Source of the DNA: Streptomyces buecherae
GTDB taxonomy: Bacteria; Actinomycetota; Actinomycetes; Streptomycetales; Streptomycetaceae
Length of the DNA stretch: 64,000 bases
Direction of reading: 5' to 3'
Assembly: GCF_014295035.1 (NCBI RefSeq)
Contig: NZ_CP060404.1
Location: 186,001 to 250,000, forward strand
In this document: positions 12,901 to 37,200 of the stretch, one piece after another
Numbering within the stretch: position 1 is the first letter of the stretch
How the letters are laid out: each line of letters opens with the position of its first letter
Position numbers and translations under genes: made by a program
The notes under the pieces: model-generated
The model's database searches: none
The model's input: the letters and a program-made list of their open reading frames with translations, nothing else
Told to the model about the DNA's origin: nothing

Positions 12901-15900
12901 TGGCCCGGGTGTGTCGGGGTGGGGGGCGGGCGGGCTCAGGGTGCCTTCGGCGTGGCAGACCCAGCCCGCGTCGGCGCCGAGGTCGGTGTCGTGGTCGGGC
13001 CGCGAGTAGACGCGCAGCGTACGCCGGCCGTCCTCGGCGGCGGCGCCGACGACCACCTGGGCGCGGACGCCACCGGTCGCGGGCAGCGCGAGCGGCACCT
13101 GGAGCGTCAGCTCCTCGACGCCGCCGCAGCCCACCTCGTCGGCCGCGCGCAGCGCCCACTCCACGAGGGCAGCGCCGGGCGCGATGACCGTGCCGCCCAC
13201 CACGTGCTCCGCGAGCCAGGGCTGCGCCTGCGCCGCGACGCGGCCGGTCAGCACCATGCCGCCGTCGGCGAGCCCGACGGCCGCGGGGAGCAGCGCGTGC
13301 TCCACCCGCTGGAGGCCGGCCGCGCCGACGTCGCCCACGGCGGTGCTCGGCGCGGGCCAGTAGCGCTGGCGCTGGAAGGCGTACGTGGGCAGGTCCACCA
13401 CGCCGGGCGCGGGGTCGCTCGGGAACCAGCGGGCCCAGTCCACGTCGGCGCCGGCGGTGAACGCCAGCGCCACGGACTGCGCCAACTGCTCCAACCCGCC
13501 GTGCTCTCGGCGAAGGGTCGGCACCGCGGTTGCCTGGATGCCGGCCTCGTCGAAGGACTCCTGCATGCCCACGGTGAGCACGGGGTGGGTGCTGGCCTCG
13601 ATGAACACGCGGTGCCCGTCGGCCAGGAGGCGGCCCATGGTGTCGGCGAAACGTACGCGTTCGCGCAGGTTGGTCACCCAGTACGGGGTGTCGAGGGTGG
13701 CCGTGTCGATGCGCTCGGCCGTCACCGTGGAGTAGAAGGCCACCGGGGCGCGGGTGGGCTCGATCCCGGCGAGTGCCTGGTGCAACTCGTCGGCGATCTC
13801 GTCAACCTGTGGGCTGTGCGATGCGTAGTCCACGTCGATCAGCCGGGCCCGCCCGCCGGCCTCCTCGCGCGCGGCCACGGCGTGTCGCACCTGCTCCGGC
13901 GGGCCGGACACCACCACGGAGCCGGGCCCGTTGACCGCCGCGATGCTCACGCCCGCCGCGGCCTCACCCAGGCCGGCCAGGAACGCGGCGACCTCTTCCT
14001 CGCGCATCGCCAACGAGGCCATCGCCCCGCCGCCGGCAAGGCGGCGCAGCGCCCTGCTCCGCAACGCCACCACCTTCGCGCCGTCCTCCAGGGACAACGC
14101 ACCCGCGACGACGGCAGCCGCGATCTCACCCTGGCTGTGACCCACCACGGCGGCGGGCGTCACACCCTGATCAGCCCACACCGCGGCCAGGGAGACCATC
14201 ACCGCCCACAACACCGGCTGCACCACATCGACGCGGCCCAGGTCGGCGGCGTCCACCCCGCCCCGCAGCACCTCGGCAAGCGACCAGTCCACGTACGGCG
14301 CGAGTGCCCGCTCACACTCGGCCACGCGGGCAGCGAACACGGGGGAGGACTCCAGCAGTCCCGCGCCCATGCCCACCCACTGCGAACCCTGGCCCGGGAA
14401 GACCAACACCGGGCCCACGCCGCCGGGGCCGGTGGTCGTGGCGGCGGGGGTGCCCGGGGCGATGACGTGCGGGTGGTCCGCGCCGTCCGCCAACGCCCGG
14501 AGGCCGCCGAGCAGTTCGTCCTCGCTCTGGCCGACGACGACGGCGCGGTGTTCGAAGGTGGAGCGGGTGGTCACCAGGGACCAGCCGATCTTGTCCGGTG
14601 AGTGTCGGGGGGCGTCGGTGAGGCGGGCGAGCAGGGCCGCCGCCTGGCCGCGCAGCGCGTCCGCGCTGCGGCCGGAGACCGCCCAGGGCAGCACATGGGT
14701 GGCGGCGGGGACTGGTGGGGTCGTGGGGTGATGCGGCGGCTGGGTCGAGGGCTGTTGCTCGTCCACGGGCGCCGGCGCCTCTTCGAGTATGACGTGTGCG
14801 TTGGTTCCCGAGATCCCGAACGACGAGACGCCCGCGCGCCGGGTGCGGGCACCGGCCGGCCAGGGCACGGGGTCGGTCAGGAGTCGGACGCCGCCGCTGC
14901 TCCAGTCCACGTGCGGGGTGGGCTCGGCCAGGTGCAGGGAGGCCGGCAGGTGTTGGCGTTGGAGCGCCATCACCATCTTGATGACGCCGGCGACGCCGGC
15001 GGCGCCCTGGGTGTGGCCGATGTTGGACTTGACCGAGCCGAGCCACAGCGGTTGGTCCTCGGCTCGGTCCTGACCGTAGGTGGCAAGGAGCGCGTCGGCC
15101 TCGATGGGGTCGCCGAGCCGGGTGCCGGTACCGTGCGCCTCGACCGCGTCCACCTCGGACGGCGACAGCCGGGCGCTGGCCAGGGCCTGCCGGATCACGC
15201 GCTGCTGGGACGGCCCGTTGGGGGCGGCGAAGCCGTTGCTGGCACCGTCCTGGTTGATGGCCGAGCCGCGGATGACCGCGAGCACCCGGTGTCCGTTGCG
15301 CCGCGCGTCCGACAGACGCTCCAACAGGACGAGCCCGACGCCCTCGCCCCAGCCGGTGCCGTCGGCGTCGGCCGCGAACGCCTTGCAGCGGCCGTCGGGC
15401 GAGAGGCCGCGCTGTCGGGAGAAGCCGGTGAAGACCTCGGGGGTGGCCATGACGGTGACGCCGCCGGCCAGGGCCAGTGAGCATTCGCCCTGGCGCAGTG
15501 CCTGGGCCGCGAGGTGCATGGCGACCAGCGACGAGGAGCAGGCGGTCTCCACGGTGACGGCCGGGCCTTCGAGGCCGAGGGTGTAGGAGACCCGGCCGGA
15601 CAGCAGGCTGGGGGCGTTGCCCGCGTAACCCTCCGAGCCCTGTTGCCGGGCCTCGCCCTGTGAGGTGCCCCCGGTGGTGGCGGTGCCGGCGTACACCCCG
15701 GTCTGGCTGCCCTTGAGGGAGACCGGGTCGATGCCGGCGCGTTCGATGGCCTCCCACGCGGTCTCCAGGAGGAGGCGCTGTTGGGGACCGGTGGCGAGTG
15801 CCTCGCGCGGGCTTATCCCGAAGAAGGCGGGGTCGAACTGGTCGGCGTCGTAGAGGAACCCGCCCTGGGTGACGTAGCTGGTGCCCGGGTGGTCCGGGTC

Positions 15901-16149
15901 CGGGTGGTACAGGCCGTCCAGGTCCCAGCCCCGGTCGGTGGGGAAGTCCCCGATGGCGTCGGTGCGCGAGGTGACCAGTTCCCACAACTGCTCGGGCGAG
16001 GCGACGCCGCCCGGGAACCGGCAGGCCATGCTGACCACGGCCACCGGCTCCTGGGAGCGCTCCTCCACCTCGCGCAGGCGCAGCCGCGTTTCGTGCAGGT
16101 CCTTGGAGACGCGCTTGAGATACTCGACCAGCTTCTCTTCGTTCACCAT
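3946..16149 (-). CDS. nigAV: Type I PKS modules 7 and 8 (KS-AT-DH-KR-ACP, KS-AT-DH-ER-KR-ACP)
   Basis: A 4067-residue bimodular synthase. Module 7: KS (Cys near 203), methylmalonyl AT (GHSQGE about 671, YASH about 773), DH ([10 protein letters not shown] about 983; LLDAALH about 1153), KR (GGTGMLG about 1470, catalytic Tyr about 1611, LAD in place of LDD), ACP (GFDSL about 1773); predicted product an alpha-methyl alkene. Module 8: KS (Cys about 2010), methylmalonyl AT, DH ([10 protein letters not shown]), ER (GMVPG about 3352, then HAATGGVG), KR ([11 protein letters not shown], Tyr about 3774), ACP (about 3940); fully reduced methyl-branched unit. Start chosen at the ATG of [14 protein letters not shown]; a longer in-frame extension has no docking-like sequence. 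The C-terminus ends ALIDRELPS, a docking tail shared with the modules 3-4 protein. In nigericin these units would supply C17-C14. The stop is 16 nt before the module 9 gene. Confidence 0.95.
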   Translation of the reverse strand: MVNEEKLVEYLKRVSKDLHETRLRLREVEERSQEPVAVVSMACRFPGGVASPEQLWELVTSRTDAIGDFPTDRGWDLDGLYHPDPDHPGTSYVTQGGFLYDADQFDPAFFGISPREALATGPQQRLLLETAWEAIERAGIDPVSLKGSQTGVYAGTATTGGTSQGEARQQGSEGYAGNAPSLLSGRVSYTLGLEGPAVTVETACSSSLVAMHLAAQALRQGECSLALAGGVTVMATPEVFTGFSRQRGLSPDGRCKAFAADADGTGWGEGVGLVLLERLSDARRNGHRVLAVIRGSAINQDGASNGFAAPNGPSQQRVIRQALASARLSPSEVDAVEAHGTGTRLGDPIEADALLATYGQDRAEDQPLWLGSVKSNIGHTQGAAGVAGVIKMVMALQRQHLPASLHLAEPTPHVDWSSGGVRLLTDPVPWPAGARTRRAGVSSFGISGTNAHVILEEAPAPVDEQQPSTQPPHHPTTPPVPAATHVLPWAVSGRSADALRGQAAALLARLTDAPRHSPDKIGWSLVTTRSTFEHRAVVVGQSEDELLGGLRALADGADHPHVIAPGTPAATTTGPGGVGPVLVFPGQGSQWVGMGAGLLESSPVFAARVAECERALAPYVDWSLAEVLRGGVDAADLGRVDVVQPVLWAVMVSLAAVWADQGVTPAAVVGHSQGEIAAAVVAGALSLEDGAKVVALRSRALRRLAGGGAMASLAMREEEVAAFLAGLGEAAAGVSIAAVNGPGSVVVSGPPEQVRHAVAAREEAGGRARLIDVDYASHSPQVDEIADELHQALAGIEPTRAPVAFYSTVTAERIDTATLDTPYWVTNLRERVRFADTMGRLLADGHRVFIEASTHPVLTVGMQESFDEAGIQATAVPTLRREHGGLEQLAQSVALAFTAGADVDWARWFPSDPAPGVVDLPTYAFQRQRYWPAPSTAVGDVGAAGLQRVEHALLPAAVGLADGGMVLTGRVAAQAQPWLAEHVVGGTVIAPGAALVEWALRAADEVGCGGVEELTLQVPLALPATGGVRAQVVVGAAAEDGRRTLRVYSRPDHDTDLGADAGWVCHAEGTLSPPAPHPDTPGPLDGTWPPAGAQAVDLTGFYERATAAGYGYGPAFQGLKAAWRHGSHVYAELELPEAAGDREGFGIHPALLDAALHPALLTEEPAAASDVEQVWLPFAWSGVALWAAEAGSVRVRVSSDQAVTSTERSLQVTVADAVGAPVLTAEAVTMRPASTERLKAAGHGAAGLFAVEWTPLPGATPGSDAVAEAADWAVLGADAWGLAEELPGSGRVFGDVGALLDAVGEDGEVPSVVLLGVATPDGEGAGLAEAGLSATVGVLDVVRDWLAQERLASSRLVIVTRGAVATEDVDVATPGAGVWGLVRSAESENPGRFLLLDLDAAAETPAGGVTAGVLAALAADESQVALRGERALVPRLVRAPATAPDGASDAPGQEGEAGALDPDGTVLIVGGTGMLGALVATHLVRTWRVRHLVLASRRGPEAPGAAELAERLGEFGAQVRVVAADVTDADEVSELVAGIDPEHPLTGVVHAAGVLADGVVTSQTAEQVARVWAAKAAVAAHLHTATVGLDLRMFLMFSSAAGVVGNAGQAGYAAANAFVDALVAHRRGLGLPGQSVAWGLWEQASEMTGHMGQAELVRLRGMRPLTAERGLSLFDAARRSTRPLLVAVDLDVHGLAGATDLPSVLRGLAGRTRRRATDADASGAAGLTARLTGLDADGQRAEILDVVRGSVAAVLGFPSAADVRPDSAFKELGFDSLTAVELRNRLSAVSGLRLPATLVFDYPTPRLLAAYVLSRWSGDAGTDAARTSARASVGVGADEPVAIVGMACRFPGGAESPEGLWDLVASGRAVLGEFPTTRGWDVDGLFHADPDHSGTSYAREGAFLYDADQFDAGFFGVNPREALATDPQQRLLLEASWEALERAGIDPVSLRGSATGVYAGVMYHDYAAGLSRGGDPKLEGYAMLAGSGSVVSGRVAYTLGLEGPAVTVDTACSSSLVAMHLAAQALRSGECALALAGGVTVMATPDVFTGFSRQRGLAPDGRCKPFAAAADGTGWGEGVGVLLLERLSDARRQGHRVLALVRGSAVNQDGASNGMTAPNGPSQQRVIRQALANAGLSASEVDAVEGHGTGTRLGDPIEAQALIATYGQEREENDPLWLGSVKSNIGHTQAAAGVAGVIKMVQAMHHGVLPQSLHIDEPTPHVDWDAGAVRLLSEPVEWPRKDRPRRAGISSFGASGTNAHVILEQAPEVADVSETSESSAGSEAGDVVPWVLSGRGEEALRGQAVALADWVESRPGLSSGEVGWSLVRSRSLFERRAVVVGRDRESLHAGLLALGAGEAHPGVVTSDVAPGLDGDGPVLVFPGQGSQWVGMGAGLLEASPVFAARVAECERALAPYVDWSLAEVLRGGVDAADLGRVDVVQPVLWAVMVSLAAVWADQGVEPAAVVGHSQGEIAAAVVAGALSLEDGAKVVALRSKALRRLAGGGAMASLALSQDKAEEFLAGLGDSAAGVGIAAVNGPGSAVVSGPSEQVQHAVSALEESGGRARLIDVDYASHSAQVDEIADELHEVLAGISPTQGEVAFYSTVTAERIDTSTLDTAYWVTNLREQVRFADAVRQLLADGHRVFIEASTHPVLTVGLQESFDEAGIEAAAVPTLRREHGGLEQLAQSVAQAFTAGVSVNWTRWYPNDPTPHTVDLPTYAFQREPYWLVSQSSVGDVGAAGLQQVSHALLPAAVELADGGLLLTGRLSAGSGRGWLAEHVVAGSALLPGAALAEWALRAADEAGCAGVEELALQVPLELPASGALRVQVVVGAPVADGSRDVRIHSRPEDEPGADATWVCHAEGVLSPPSDAVDQPTGLLGAWPPAGAESVDVDGFYTRAAAEGYGYGPAFQGLRAVWRQGEDVYAEVELPQAAGERDGYGIHPALLDAALHPALLIDQTDAEAAAPNSDTDTDTDSDVSGEGRAGEGAAGSGARLTASRADRVWLPFAWNGVSLWATQAGSVRVRISPGPRGGDDERALRLTVADAVGAPVLTVDAVAMRAAAPDQLRAAGGRGVDGLFALDWTPLPQPVVGDADESADGAGGWAVLGQDPFRLAGLELPGGASPESYAGVSALAEALDAGTAPPAVACVGVSPTVAGEGITAGEGLADAGRRAVEHVLDLVRSWLAEPRLAASRLVVVTRGAVAAGEGEDGTVELAGAGVWGLLRSAESENPDRFLLLDLDPDGAADAAHPGLVAGVRQAIGAAETQVAVRGGQLLVPRLVRGGTAVGGVVGPDGRSAWRLDTDGSGTLEGVAPVPCPEVMEPLAEGRIRVQVHAAGVNFRDVVVSLGMVPGQSGLGGEGAGTVVAVGPGVSGVSVGDRVMGVFDRAFGPITQTDARLVTPIPEGWTDQQAAAVPIAYLTAWYGLVELGRVQQGERVLIHAATGGVGTAAVQIARHLGAEVYATASPGKHPVLGALGIDQAHRANSRDLDFEATIRAATGGRGVDIVLNSLSGPFVDASMRLLGEGGRFLEMGKTDIRDADHLATAYPGVSYQAYDLITHAGADRIGDMLDTLRAMFRAGTLQPPPVRSWPLARARQALRHLSQAKHTGKLVLDVPGTVDADGTVLITGGTGTLGGHVAEHLARAWGIRHLVLVSRRGAEAPGVEALLARLTDAGADARVVAADVTDGAAVAALVAGIDPAHPLTGVVHAAGVLDDAMVTSQSAERLAPVWAAKASAAAHLHAATKDLRLGMFVLFSSAAATLGSPGQANYAAANAFCDALAAHRRALGLPGVSIAWGLWADASGMTGHLDAADLARMSRSGIKAMPNEHALRLLDAACRHGHAQLAAAHLDLRALGAQPADTLPAQLRALVSTATARRGAATDQAAATNWASQLATLPPEEQQRTLLNLVRGNAAAVLGHADPNAVHSDAPFKDLGFDSLTAVELRNRLSAATGLRLPATFIFTYPTPAAIAEELREQLCPAAADPAAPLFEELERLEAAMARVDAGDDARGKLTKRLETLLWRLNDSGPDHDTPGAETADSTAVDAASDDELFALIDRELPS
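7213..7242. repeat. Period-6 repeat (gtcggt/gtcgct, five units) in DH8
   Basis: Five six-base units encode an acidic Ser/Thr-Asp run ([10 protein letters not shown]) between the DH8 catalytic Asp motif and the strand beginning VWLPFAW. Module 7's DH has no such insertion, so it looks like repeat expansion in a surface loop. It is in frame. Confidence 0.75.
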
Positions 16150-16190
16150 GAGGTATCCCCCGGCCTGAGCGATGGTGTGGTCCCGTGCAT

Positions 16191-28268
<12,078 letters not shown>

Positions 28269-28285
28269 CAGTTCTTGCTCCTCCA

Positions 28286-31200
28286 TCAGGGCAGTTCGCG
28301 GTCGATCAGGGCGAACATCTCGTCGTCCGACGCGGTGTCGAGGTCGCTGAAGTCGCGTCCGCCGGTGCGCTCGCTGGTCCGTTCGTTGACCTTGCTGAGC
28401 AGCCCGGTCAGGCGCTTGGTGACGCGTTGGCGGCCCTCGTCGTCCAGGGTCAGAGCGCCGAGGGTGTGTTCCAGTCGGGCCAGTTCGCCCAGTACGGGGT
28501 CTGCCGCGTCCGGCCCGGGGGCCTCGGCCTCGCCGGGGGCGACGCGTTGCAGCAGGTGATCGGCGAGTACGGTCGCCTCGGGGTAGTCGAAGACGAGGGC
28601 GGCGGGCAGCCGCAGGCCGGTGGCGGCCGACAGGCGGTTGCGTAGTTCCACCGCGGTCAGCGAGTCGAACCCGAGTTCCTTGAAGCTGGCGTCGGCGGGT
28701 ACCGCGTCCACGTCGGGGTGGCCGAGCACGGTCGCGGCGTGCGTGCGGACCAGGGTGAGCAGCGTGCGGTGTTGTTCGGCCGCGGTCAGCCCGGCGAGGC
28801 GGGCGGCCCAGTCGACGGTGTGTGACGCGCTCGTGGCGCTGGCCGTGCGGCGCTGTCGGCGGCTCGTCGTGGCCGGGCTGGTCAGGCCGCGCAGGGGGGC
28901 GGCCAGGGTGTCGCTCGGCTGGGCCGACAGGGTGCGCGGGTCGAGGTCCGCGGCGATCAGGTGGGGTGCGCCGTGTTGGGTGGCGGCGTCGAGGAGGGTG
29001 AGGCCGTGGGTGGTGGTGAGGGCGCCCACGCCCGAGCGTGCCATGCGGGCCAGGTCCGCGGCGTCGAGGTGGCCGGTCATGCCGCTGGCGTCGGCCCACA
29101 GGCCCCAGGCGATGGACACGCCGGGCAGACCGAGGTCGCGGCGGTGGGCGACGAGCGCGTCGCAGAAGGCGTTGGCGGCCGAGTAGTTGGCCTGGCCGGG
29201 GCCGCCCAGGGTGCCCGCGGCCGAGGAGAAGACGACGAACATGCCGAGTCGCAGGTCCTTCGTCGCGGCGTGCAGGTGGGCCGCGCCCGTCGCCTTGGCC
29301 TGCCACACCCTGGCCAGCCGCTGCGGTGTCTGGGCGGCGAGTACGGCGTCGTCCAGGACTCCGGTGGCGTGGATGACGCCGGTGAGTGGGTGGGCCGGGT
29401 CGATGTCGGCGATGAGGTCGCGGACGGCTGCCGCGTCGGTGACGTCGGCACCGGCGACGCGCACGTCGGCACCGAGGCCGGCGAGGTGGTCGGCGAGTTC
29501 GTCGGCGCCGGGTGCCTCGGCCCCGCGGCGGCTCACCAGGAGCAGGTGGCGCAGGCCCCAGGTGCGTACCAGGTGTTCGGCGACCAGGGCGCCGAGGGTG
29601 CCGGTGCCGCCGGTGATCAGGACCGTGCCGTCGGGGTTCACCGCGGCGGGTACGTCGAGGACGAGCTTGCCGGTGTGCTTGGCCTGGCTGAGGTGGCGCA
29701 GCGCCTGCCGGGCCCGGGCCAGGGGCCACCGGCGGACCGGGGCGGGCCGCAGGTCGTGGGAGACCAGCAGGTCACGTACGGTGCGCAGGATCTGTCCGAC
29801 GCGGTCGGGGCCCGCGTCGGGTACCAGGTCGAAGGCCCGGTAGCGCACGCCGGGGTGGGCGGCGGCGATGGCGCCTTGGTCGCGGATGTCGGTCTTGCCC
29901 ATCTCGACGAACCGTCCGCCGTCGCCGAGCAGGCGCAGCGAGGCGTCCACGAACTCGCCGGCCAGGCTGTTGAGTACGACGTCGACGCCCCGCCCGCCGG
30001 TGGCCTCCCGGATCGTCGCCTCGAAGTCCAGGTCACGGGAGTTGGCCCGGTGGGCGGCGTCGACGCCCATCTCCTCCAGCACGCCGTGCTTGCCGGGGCT
30101 GGCCGTCGCGTACACCTCGGCGCCCAGGTGCCGCGCGATCTGCACGGCGGCCATGCCCACGCCGCCGGTGGCGGCGTGGATGAGTACCGATTCGCCCGGG
30201 GCCAGGCCGCCCAGGTCCACCAGGCCGTACCAGGCGGTGAGGAAGACGGTGGGCACGGCCGCGAGTTCGCGCGGGTCGAGCCCGTCCGGCAGCGGGGTGA
30301 CGAGGCGGGCGTCGGCGATGGCGAGCGGCCCGAAGGCCCCTTCGAAGAGACCGAACACGGTGTCACCCACCGCCAGTTCGGTCACCCCGGGCCCGACCTC
30401 CCGTACGATGCCGGCGCCCTCGCTGCCCCGGAAGACGCCGTTGCCCGGGTACATGCCGAGGGCGATCAGCACGTCGCGGAAGTTGATGCCCGCGGTGTGC
30501 ACCTCGATACGAACCTGGCCCTCGGCGAGCGGCTCCAGGGCCTCCGGGCAGGGGCGGGGGACGACGCTGTCGAGGGTGGCGGTGCCCTCGGACGCCAGCC
30601 GCCAGGCGGGGGCGGCGACCGGGGCGACGAGTTCGCCGCCGAGCGCGCCGGCCCGTCGCATGCGGGGCACCAGGACGCGGCCGGCGCGCACCGCGAGCTG
30701 CGGCTCGTCCAGGTCCACGGCGCGCAGCACGGCCTCCACCGGCGCCTTGGCGGGCCGCTCCGGCGCGGGGTCGAGGTCGAGGAGGACGAAGCGGCCCGGG
30801 TTCTCGGCCTCGGCGCTACGGATCAGGCCCCAGACGCCGGCCGCGGCCACGTCGGTGTCGCGGGTGGCCGGTGCGGCTCCCACGCGGCCGGGGTCGGCGT
30901 CGTCGGTGGTCACGGCGCCCCGGGTGACGACGATGAGCCGGGCGTCGTTGGTGCGGGGCTCGGCCAGCCAGTCGCGCGCCACGGCCAGCACGTGCTGGGC
31001 CAGGGCGAGGCCGACGCCGGCCGGGTCGTCGTGGGCCGTCTCGGTCGCGGGTGTGGTGCGTACGACGCTGAGCAGGGCGGTGGCCGGGGCGGGCGCGCCC
31101 GCGTCCAGGGCGACCGACAGCGCGGCGACATCCGGGTAGCTGGCGACGGTGGTGCCGTCCGGCACCGGGAGCCCGGCGAGTTGGAAGGCGTCGTCGCCGA

Positions 31201-34200
31201 GTACGGCCCAGCCGCCGGCGGCCGACCGCCGGGTGGGGGCGTCGGCGTTGGCCGACGCGGAGACGGGCGTCCACTCCAGCGTGTAGAGGCCGTCGACGCC
31301 GGGGGCGTCGGCGGCGCGGAGTTGGTCCGCGCGGGCGGGGCGCAGCACGAGGGCGTCGGCGCTGAGCACGGCTTGGCCCGCCGCGTCGGCCACCGCGACC
31401 CGCAGCGCGCGCTCGCCCGCGCTGTTCGACGGCAGCGGGGTGAGCCGGACGCGGAGCGTGCGGGCGTCGGCGGCCCACAGGGCGAGGCCCTGCCAGGAGA
31501 AGGGCAGCCACAACTGGTCGGCCGGGTCCGCCTCGGCGTCCGGGGTTTCGGCGGGCCAGTCGACGAGTCGGGCGGGGTGCAGGGCGGCGTCGAGGAGGGC
31601 CGGGTGGAGTCCGAAGCCGTCGGGGGCGCCGGCGGCGTCGGGCAGGGTGACCTCGGCGAGCACGTCGGGCCCGTGCCGCCAGGCGGCCCGCAGGCCCTGG
31701 AACGCCGGCCCGTAGGCGTAGCCGGCCGCGTTGACCTGCTCGTAGAAGGCGTCGACGGGCACGGGCTCGGCGCCGGCCGGGGGCCAGGTGGTGCCGAGGT
31801 CCGGGCCGGCGGGGGCCGCCGGGCCGAGGACGCCTTCGGCGTGGCGGGTCCAGGTGCCGGCGTCGTGGTCGGGGCGTGCGTAGACCCGTACCTCGCGCCG
31901 GCCGTCGTCCGCCGCGGCGTCGATGACGACCTGGACGCGGACGCCGCCGTCCGTGGGGAGCACCAGCGGCGCCTGGAGCGCCAGTTCCTCGACGCCGGCG
32001 CAGCCGGCCTCGTCGGCGGCGCGCAGCGCCCACTCGGCCAGCGCGGCGCCCGGCACCAGGACGGCTCCGGCCACCACGTGTTCGGCCAGCCAGGGGTGCG
32101 CGTGGGCGGTGACGCGGCCGGTGAGCACGTGGGTGCTGCCGTCGGCGAGTTCCATGGCCGCGCCGAGCAGGGGGTGGTCCGCGGTGGTCAGGCCCAGGTC
32201 GGCGGGGTCGGTGCCGCGGCCGGTGTCGCCGTCGAGCCAGTACCGCTCACGCTGGAAGGCGTACGTGGGCAGGCTGACGACGCGGGGTGTGGGGTCGGTG
32301 GCGAACCAGCGGGTCCAGTCCACCGCGACACCGGTCGTGAACGCCTGCGCGACCGCGCGCACGAGTTGGGCGGGGCCGCCCTGGTCGCGGCGGAGTGTGG
32401 GGACCGTGACGCCCGTGAGGCCGGCCTCTTCGAAGGCTTCCTGGAGCCCGACGGTGAGAACGGGGTGGGTGCTGGCCTCGATGAACACCCGGTGGCCCGC
32501 CGCGAGGAGCCGCCGCGCGGCGTCGGCGAAGCGGACCCGTTCGCGGAGGTTGGTCACCCAGTACGCGGCGGTCAGCTCGGTCGTGTCCAGGCGTTCGGCG
32601 GTGACGGTCGAGTAGAACGGCACGCTGGCCGGGCCGGGCTCGACGCCGGCGAGCAGGTCGCGGAGTTCGTCGGCGATCTCGTCGACCTGTGGGCTGTGCG
32701 AGGCGTAGTCCACGTCGATCAGCCGCGCCCGGCCGCCGCTCTCCTCGCAGTGGGTGACCGCGTGCCGTACCTGTTCGGCGGGGCCGGAGATGACGACGGA
32801 GCCGGGGCCGTTGACGGCGGCGATGCCCACGCCCGCCGTCGCCTCGCCCAGGTCGGCCAGGAGTTCGACGACCGCGTCCTCGCGCAGCGCGAGCGAGGCC
32901 ATGGCGCCGCCGCCGGCGAGGCGGCGCAGCGCCTTGCTCCGCAACGCCACCACCTTCGCGCCGTCCTCCAAGGACAACGCACCGGCGACGACGGCAGCCG
33001 CGATCTCACCCTGGCTGTGACCCACCACGGCGGCGGGCGTCACACCCTGATCAACCCACACCGCAGCGAGGGAAACCATCACCGCCCACAACACCGGCTG
33101 CACCACATCAACCCGACCCAGCTCAGCGGCGTCCACACCACCGCGCAACACATCGGTCAGCGACCAGTCCACGTACGGCGCGAGCGCCCGCTCACACTCG
33201 GCCACCCGCGCCGCGAACACCGGCGAGGACTCCAACAACCCGGCTCCCATGCCCGCCCACTGCGAGCCCTGGCCCGGGAAGACGAGTACGGGGCCGCCGG
33301 CGGTGGCGCCGGTCGGGGGTGTGTCGGGGCCGATGACGCCGGGGTAGGTCTCGCCGGCGGCCAATGCCTGGAGGCCGACCAGGAGTTCGTCGCGGTCCTG
33401 GCCGACGATGACGGCGCGGTGCTCGAAGAGCGCGCGGGTGGTGGCCAGCGACCAGCCGATGTCGGCCAGGCCGAGTTCGGGGTCGGCGATCACCCGGCGG
33501 GCGAGTGCGGCGGCCTGGTCGCGCAGTGCCTGGGGGCCGCGTGCCGAGACGACCCAGGGCACGATGGCCTCGGCGGGGGCCTGGGCCTGGCCGGCTCCGC
33601 CGGCGGGGACGGGCTCGGTGGGCTGTCGCCGCGCCTCCAGCGGTGCCTGCTCCAGGATGATGTGGGCGTTGGTGCCGCTGATACCGAAGGACGACACGCC
33701 CGCGCGGCGCGGGCGCTCCCGGCCGGGCCACTCGACCTGCTCGGTCAGCACGCGGACACTGCCGGACTCCCAGTCGACGTGCGGCGACGGGGTGTCGACG
33801 TGCAGCGAGGCGGGCAGCACCCCGTGCCGCATGGCCTGCACCATCTTGATCACGCCGGCGACGCCGGCGGCGGCCTGGGTGTGGCCGATGTTGGACTTGA
33901 CGGACCCCAGCCACAGGGGTTGGTCGTCGGGGCGGTCCTGGCCGTACGTGGCGAGAAGGGCCTGGGCCTCGATCGGGTCGCCCAGGGTGGTGCCGGTGCC
34001 GTGTGCCTCGACCGCGTCCACGTCGGCGGTGGTCAGGCCGGCGCTGGCCAGTGCCTGGGCGATGACGCGCTGTTGGGCGGGCCCGTTGGGGGCGGTGAGG
34101 CCGTTGCTGGCGCCGTCCTGGTTGATGGCCGAGCCGCGCACGACGGCCAGCGGGCGGTGCCCGTTGCGTCGGGCGTCCGAGAGCCGCTCCAGCAGGAGCA

Positions 34201-37200
34201 GGCCCACGCCCTCGCCCCAGCCGGTGCCGTCGGCGGCTGCCGAGAAGGGCTTGCAGCGGCCGTCGGCGGCCAAGCCGCGCTGCCGGGAGAACTCCACGAA
34301 GGTGTTGGGGGTGGCCATGACGGTGACGCCGCCGGCCAGGGCCAGGGTGCACTCGCCCTGGCGCAGCGCCTGGGCGGCCAGGTGCATGGCCACCAGCGAG
34401 GACGAGCAGGCGGTGTCCACGGTCAGCGCCGGGCCTTCGAGGCCGAAGGTGAAGGCGACACGACCGGAGGCGATGCTCGGGGTGCTGCCGGTCATCAGGC
34501 GGCCCTCGACGCCCTCGGGGGTGCGGCCGAGGAAGCGGCTGCCGTAGTCGTCGTACATCACGCCGGTGATGACCGCGCACCGGCTGCCGCGCACGCTGGC
34601 GGGGTCGATGCCGGCGGACTCGAAGGTCTGCCAGGCGGTCTCCAGGAGCAGCCGTTGCTGGGGGTCGGTGGCGACGGCCTCGCGCGGGCTGATGCCGAAG
34701 AACGCGGCGTCGAAGCGGTCGGCGTCGTGCAGGAAGCCGCCCTCGCTGGCGTAGCTGGTGCCGACGTGGTCGGGGTCCGGGTCGAAGAGTTCGCCCAGCG
34801 GCCAGCCCCGGCCGGTGGGGAAGGCGCCGATGGCGTCGGTGCCGGAGGAGACCAGGTCCCACAGGTCGTCGGGCGAGCCGACGCCGCCCGGGTACTGGCA
34901 GGCCATGCCGACGATGACGATCGGGTCGTCGTCGGTGACCGTCGGGGCCGGGGTGGGGGCCGGGCGCCTCGGGGCCGCGCCGACGAGTGCGTCGCGCAGG
35001 TGGCGGACGAGGGCGTCGGGGGTCGGGTAGTCGAAGATGACGGTGGCCGGGACCCGGATTCCGGTGCTGGCGCTGAGCCGGTTGCGCAGGTCGAGCGCGG
35101 TGAGCGAGTCGAAGCCCAGGTCCTGGAAGGCCCGGCCGAGGTCGATGGTCTCCGGCGCGGGGTGTGCGATGACCGTGCCGACCTGCTCCCGTACCAGGTC
35201 GGCGACCGCGGCCTCCTGTTCGGCTGGCGGCAGTCCGGCCAGTCGGGTGCTCCACGCGGCGGCGTCGGCCGGTGCCTGCCCGGCGCGGGGCGCGGCCGGC
35301 ACCAGGCGGCGCAGCGCGGGTGGCAGCGGTCCGGTGTGGGCCTGGGCGCGCAGGACGGCCAGGTCGAAGCGGGCGGGGAGCACGGTGGCGTACGGGGTGG
35401 CGAGTGCCGCGTCGAACAGGGCGAGCGCCTGGTCCGGGGGGACGGGGGCGACGCCGGAGCGGGTCATGCGGGCCAGGTCGGCGTCGCTGAGGTGGTCGGT
35501 CATGCCGCCGGAGTGGCCCCACAGGCCCCAGGCGAGGGAGGTGGCGGCCTGGCCCTGGGCGCGGCGGTGTTCGGCGAGCGCGTTGAGGAAGGCGTTGGCC
35601 GCCGCGTAGTTGGCCTGGCCGGCGCTGCGGACCAGGGAGGCGGCGGAGGAGAAGACGGCGAAGACGGCGAGGTCCAGCTCGCGGGTGAGCTGGTGCAGGT
35701 GCCAGGCGGCGTCCAGCTTGGGGGCGAGTACGGCGTCGAGCCTGGCGGGGGTCAGCGCGCTGACCACGCCGTCGTCGAGGACGCCGGCGGTGTGGATGAC
35801 GCCGGTCAGCGGGTGGGCCGGCGGGATGGTGTCGAGCAGGGCGCTCAGGGCTCGCGGGTCGCTGGTGTCGCAGGCGGCGATGGTGATCTGGGCCGGGTGT
35901 CCGGTCTGCTCGGCGAGGTCGGTCAGCTCGGCGGCGATTTCGGCGGCGCCGGGGGCTTCCTGACCGGTGCGGCTGACCAGCAGGAGGTGCCGGGCGTCGT
36001 GGGTGGTGAGCAGGTGGCGGGCGATCTGGCGGCCGAGCGCGCCGGTGCCGCCGGTGATGAGCACGGTGCCCCGCGGGTCGAGCGCCGGCGCGGCGGCCTG
36101 CGGGTCGGGGCGGAACCTGGCCAGTCGCGGCACGCGCAAGGTGCCGGCGCGTAGGGCGAGTTCCTCCTCGTCGCCCGCCAGGGCGGTGGCCACGGCGGCG
36201 GGCAGGGCCCGCTGGGACGCGGGGGTGTCGTCGGTGTCGAGCAGCAGGACGCGGCCGGGGTGCTCGGCCTGCGCGGAGCGGGCCAGGCCCCACAGGGACG
36301 CGCCGGCCAGGTCGGCGGGCGGTTCGCTGGCGTCGGTGCTGACCGCGCCGCGGGTGACGATGGCGAGCCGGGCGGCGGCCAACGTGTCGTCGGCGAGCCA
36401 GCCTTGGAGGTCGGCGAGGAGGCGGTGGGCGCTGCCGCGCACCTGGGCGGGTACGTCGTCACCGTCGGCCCGGTCGAGTGCGGCGAGCACGATCGTGTCC
36501 GGGGCGGCGGTGCCGGCGGCGACGGCCGCGCGCAGCTCGGCCAGGTCGCGGTGGGCGCTGACGCTGGCCGCGCCGCCGGTCGCGGCGGGCAGGCCGAGGT
36601 CGGATGCGCCGACGACGGCCCAGTGGCCGGTCGCCTCGGCTTGGTCGACGCCCTCCGCGTGGGCCTGCCAGTCGAGGCGGTAGAGCGTGTCGTCGACGGC
36701 GGCGCGGTGGGCCCGCCACTGCTCGGCGGGGATCTCCCGCACACCGAGGTGGCGCACGGTGGCGACGGGGGCGCCGCCGGTGTCGGTCAGCTCCAGGCTG
36801 ACCTGGTCGGCAGCGGTCTGGGTGATGCGTACCCGCAGCCGGGTGGCGCCGGCGGCGTGCAGTCGTACGTCGCCGAAGGTGAAGGGCAGGCGCACGGTGC
36901 GCGGCGGCTGCTCCCCGGTGGGGTCGGTGGCCTGGTCGCGGCTGGTGCCCCACAACTCCTCGAGCGGGTGCAGGACGCTGTCCAGGAGGGCGGGGTGCAG
37001 TCCGTAGCCGGTGGCGTCGGCGCGCTGCTCGGTGCTCAGGCGCACGTCGGCGACGATGTCGTCCCCGTCCCGCCAGGCCGCGTGCAGGCCGCGGAACGCG
37101 GGCCCGTAGGCGTAACCCTGGTCGGTCAGGCGGGCGTACAGGTCGGCCACGTCGATGGGCTCGGCGCCGGTGGGTGGCCACGGCTTCGCCGGGTTGGTGC

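Noticed and set aside
28269..29729. N-terminal extension of the modules 5-6 protein by about 487 codons
   Set aside because: It overlaps the modules 3-4 gene and is low-complexity. A strong GGAGGAG site precedes the ATG at 28268.
28961..36154. 2397-codon open frame on the plus strand, and other long antisense frames such as 50704-56013 and 1203-3971
   Set aside because: These are shadows of the PKS coding strand caused by very high GC at third positions. They have no recognisable domains, no ribosome sites, and run antisense to clear PKS modules.
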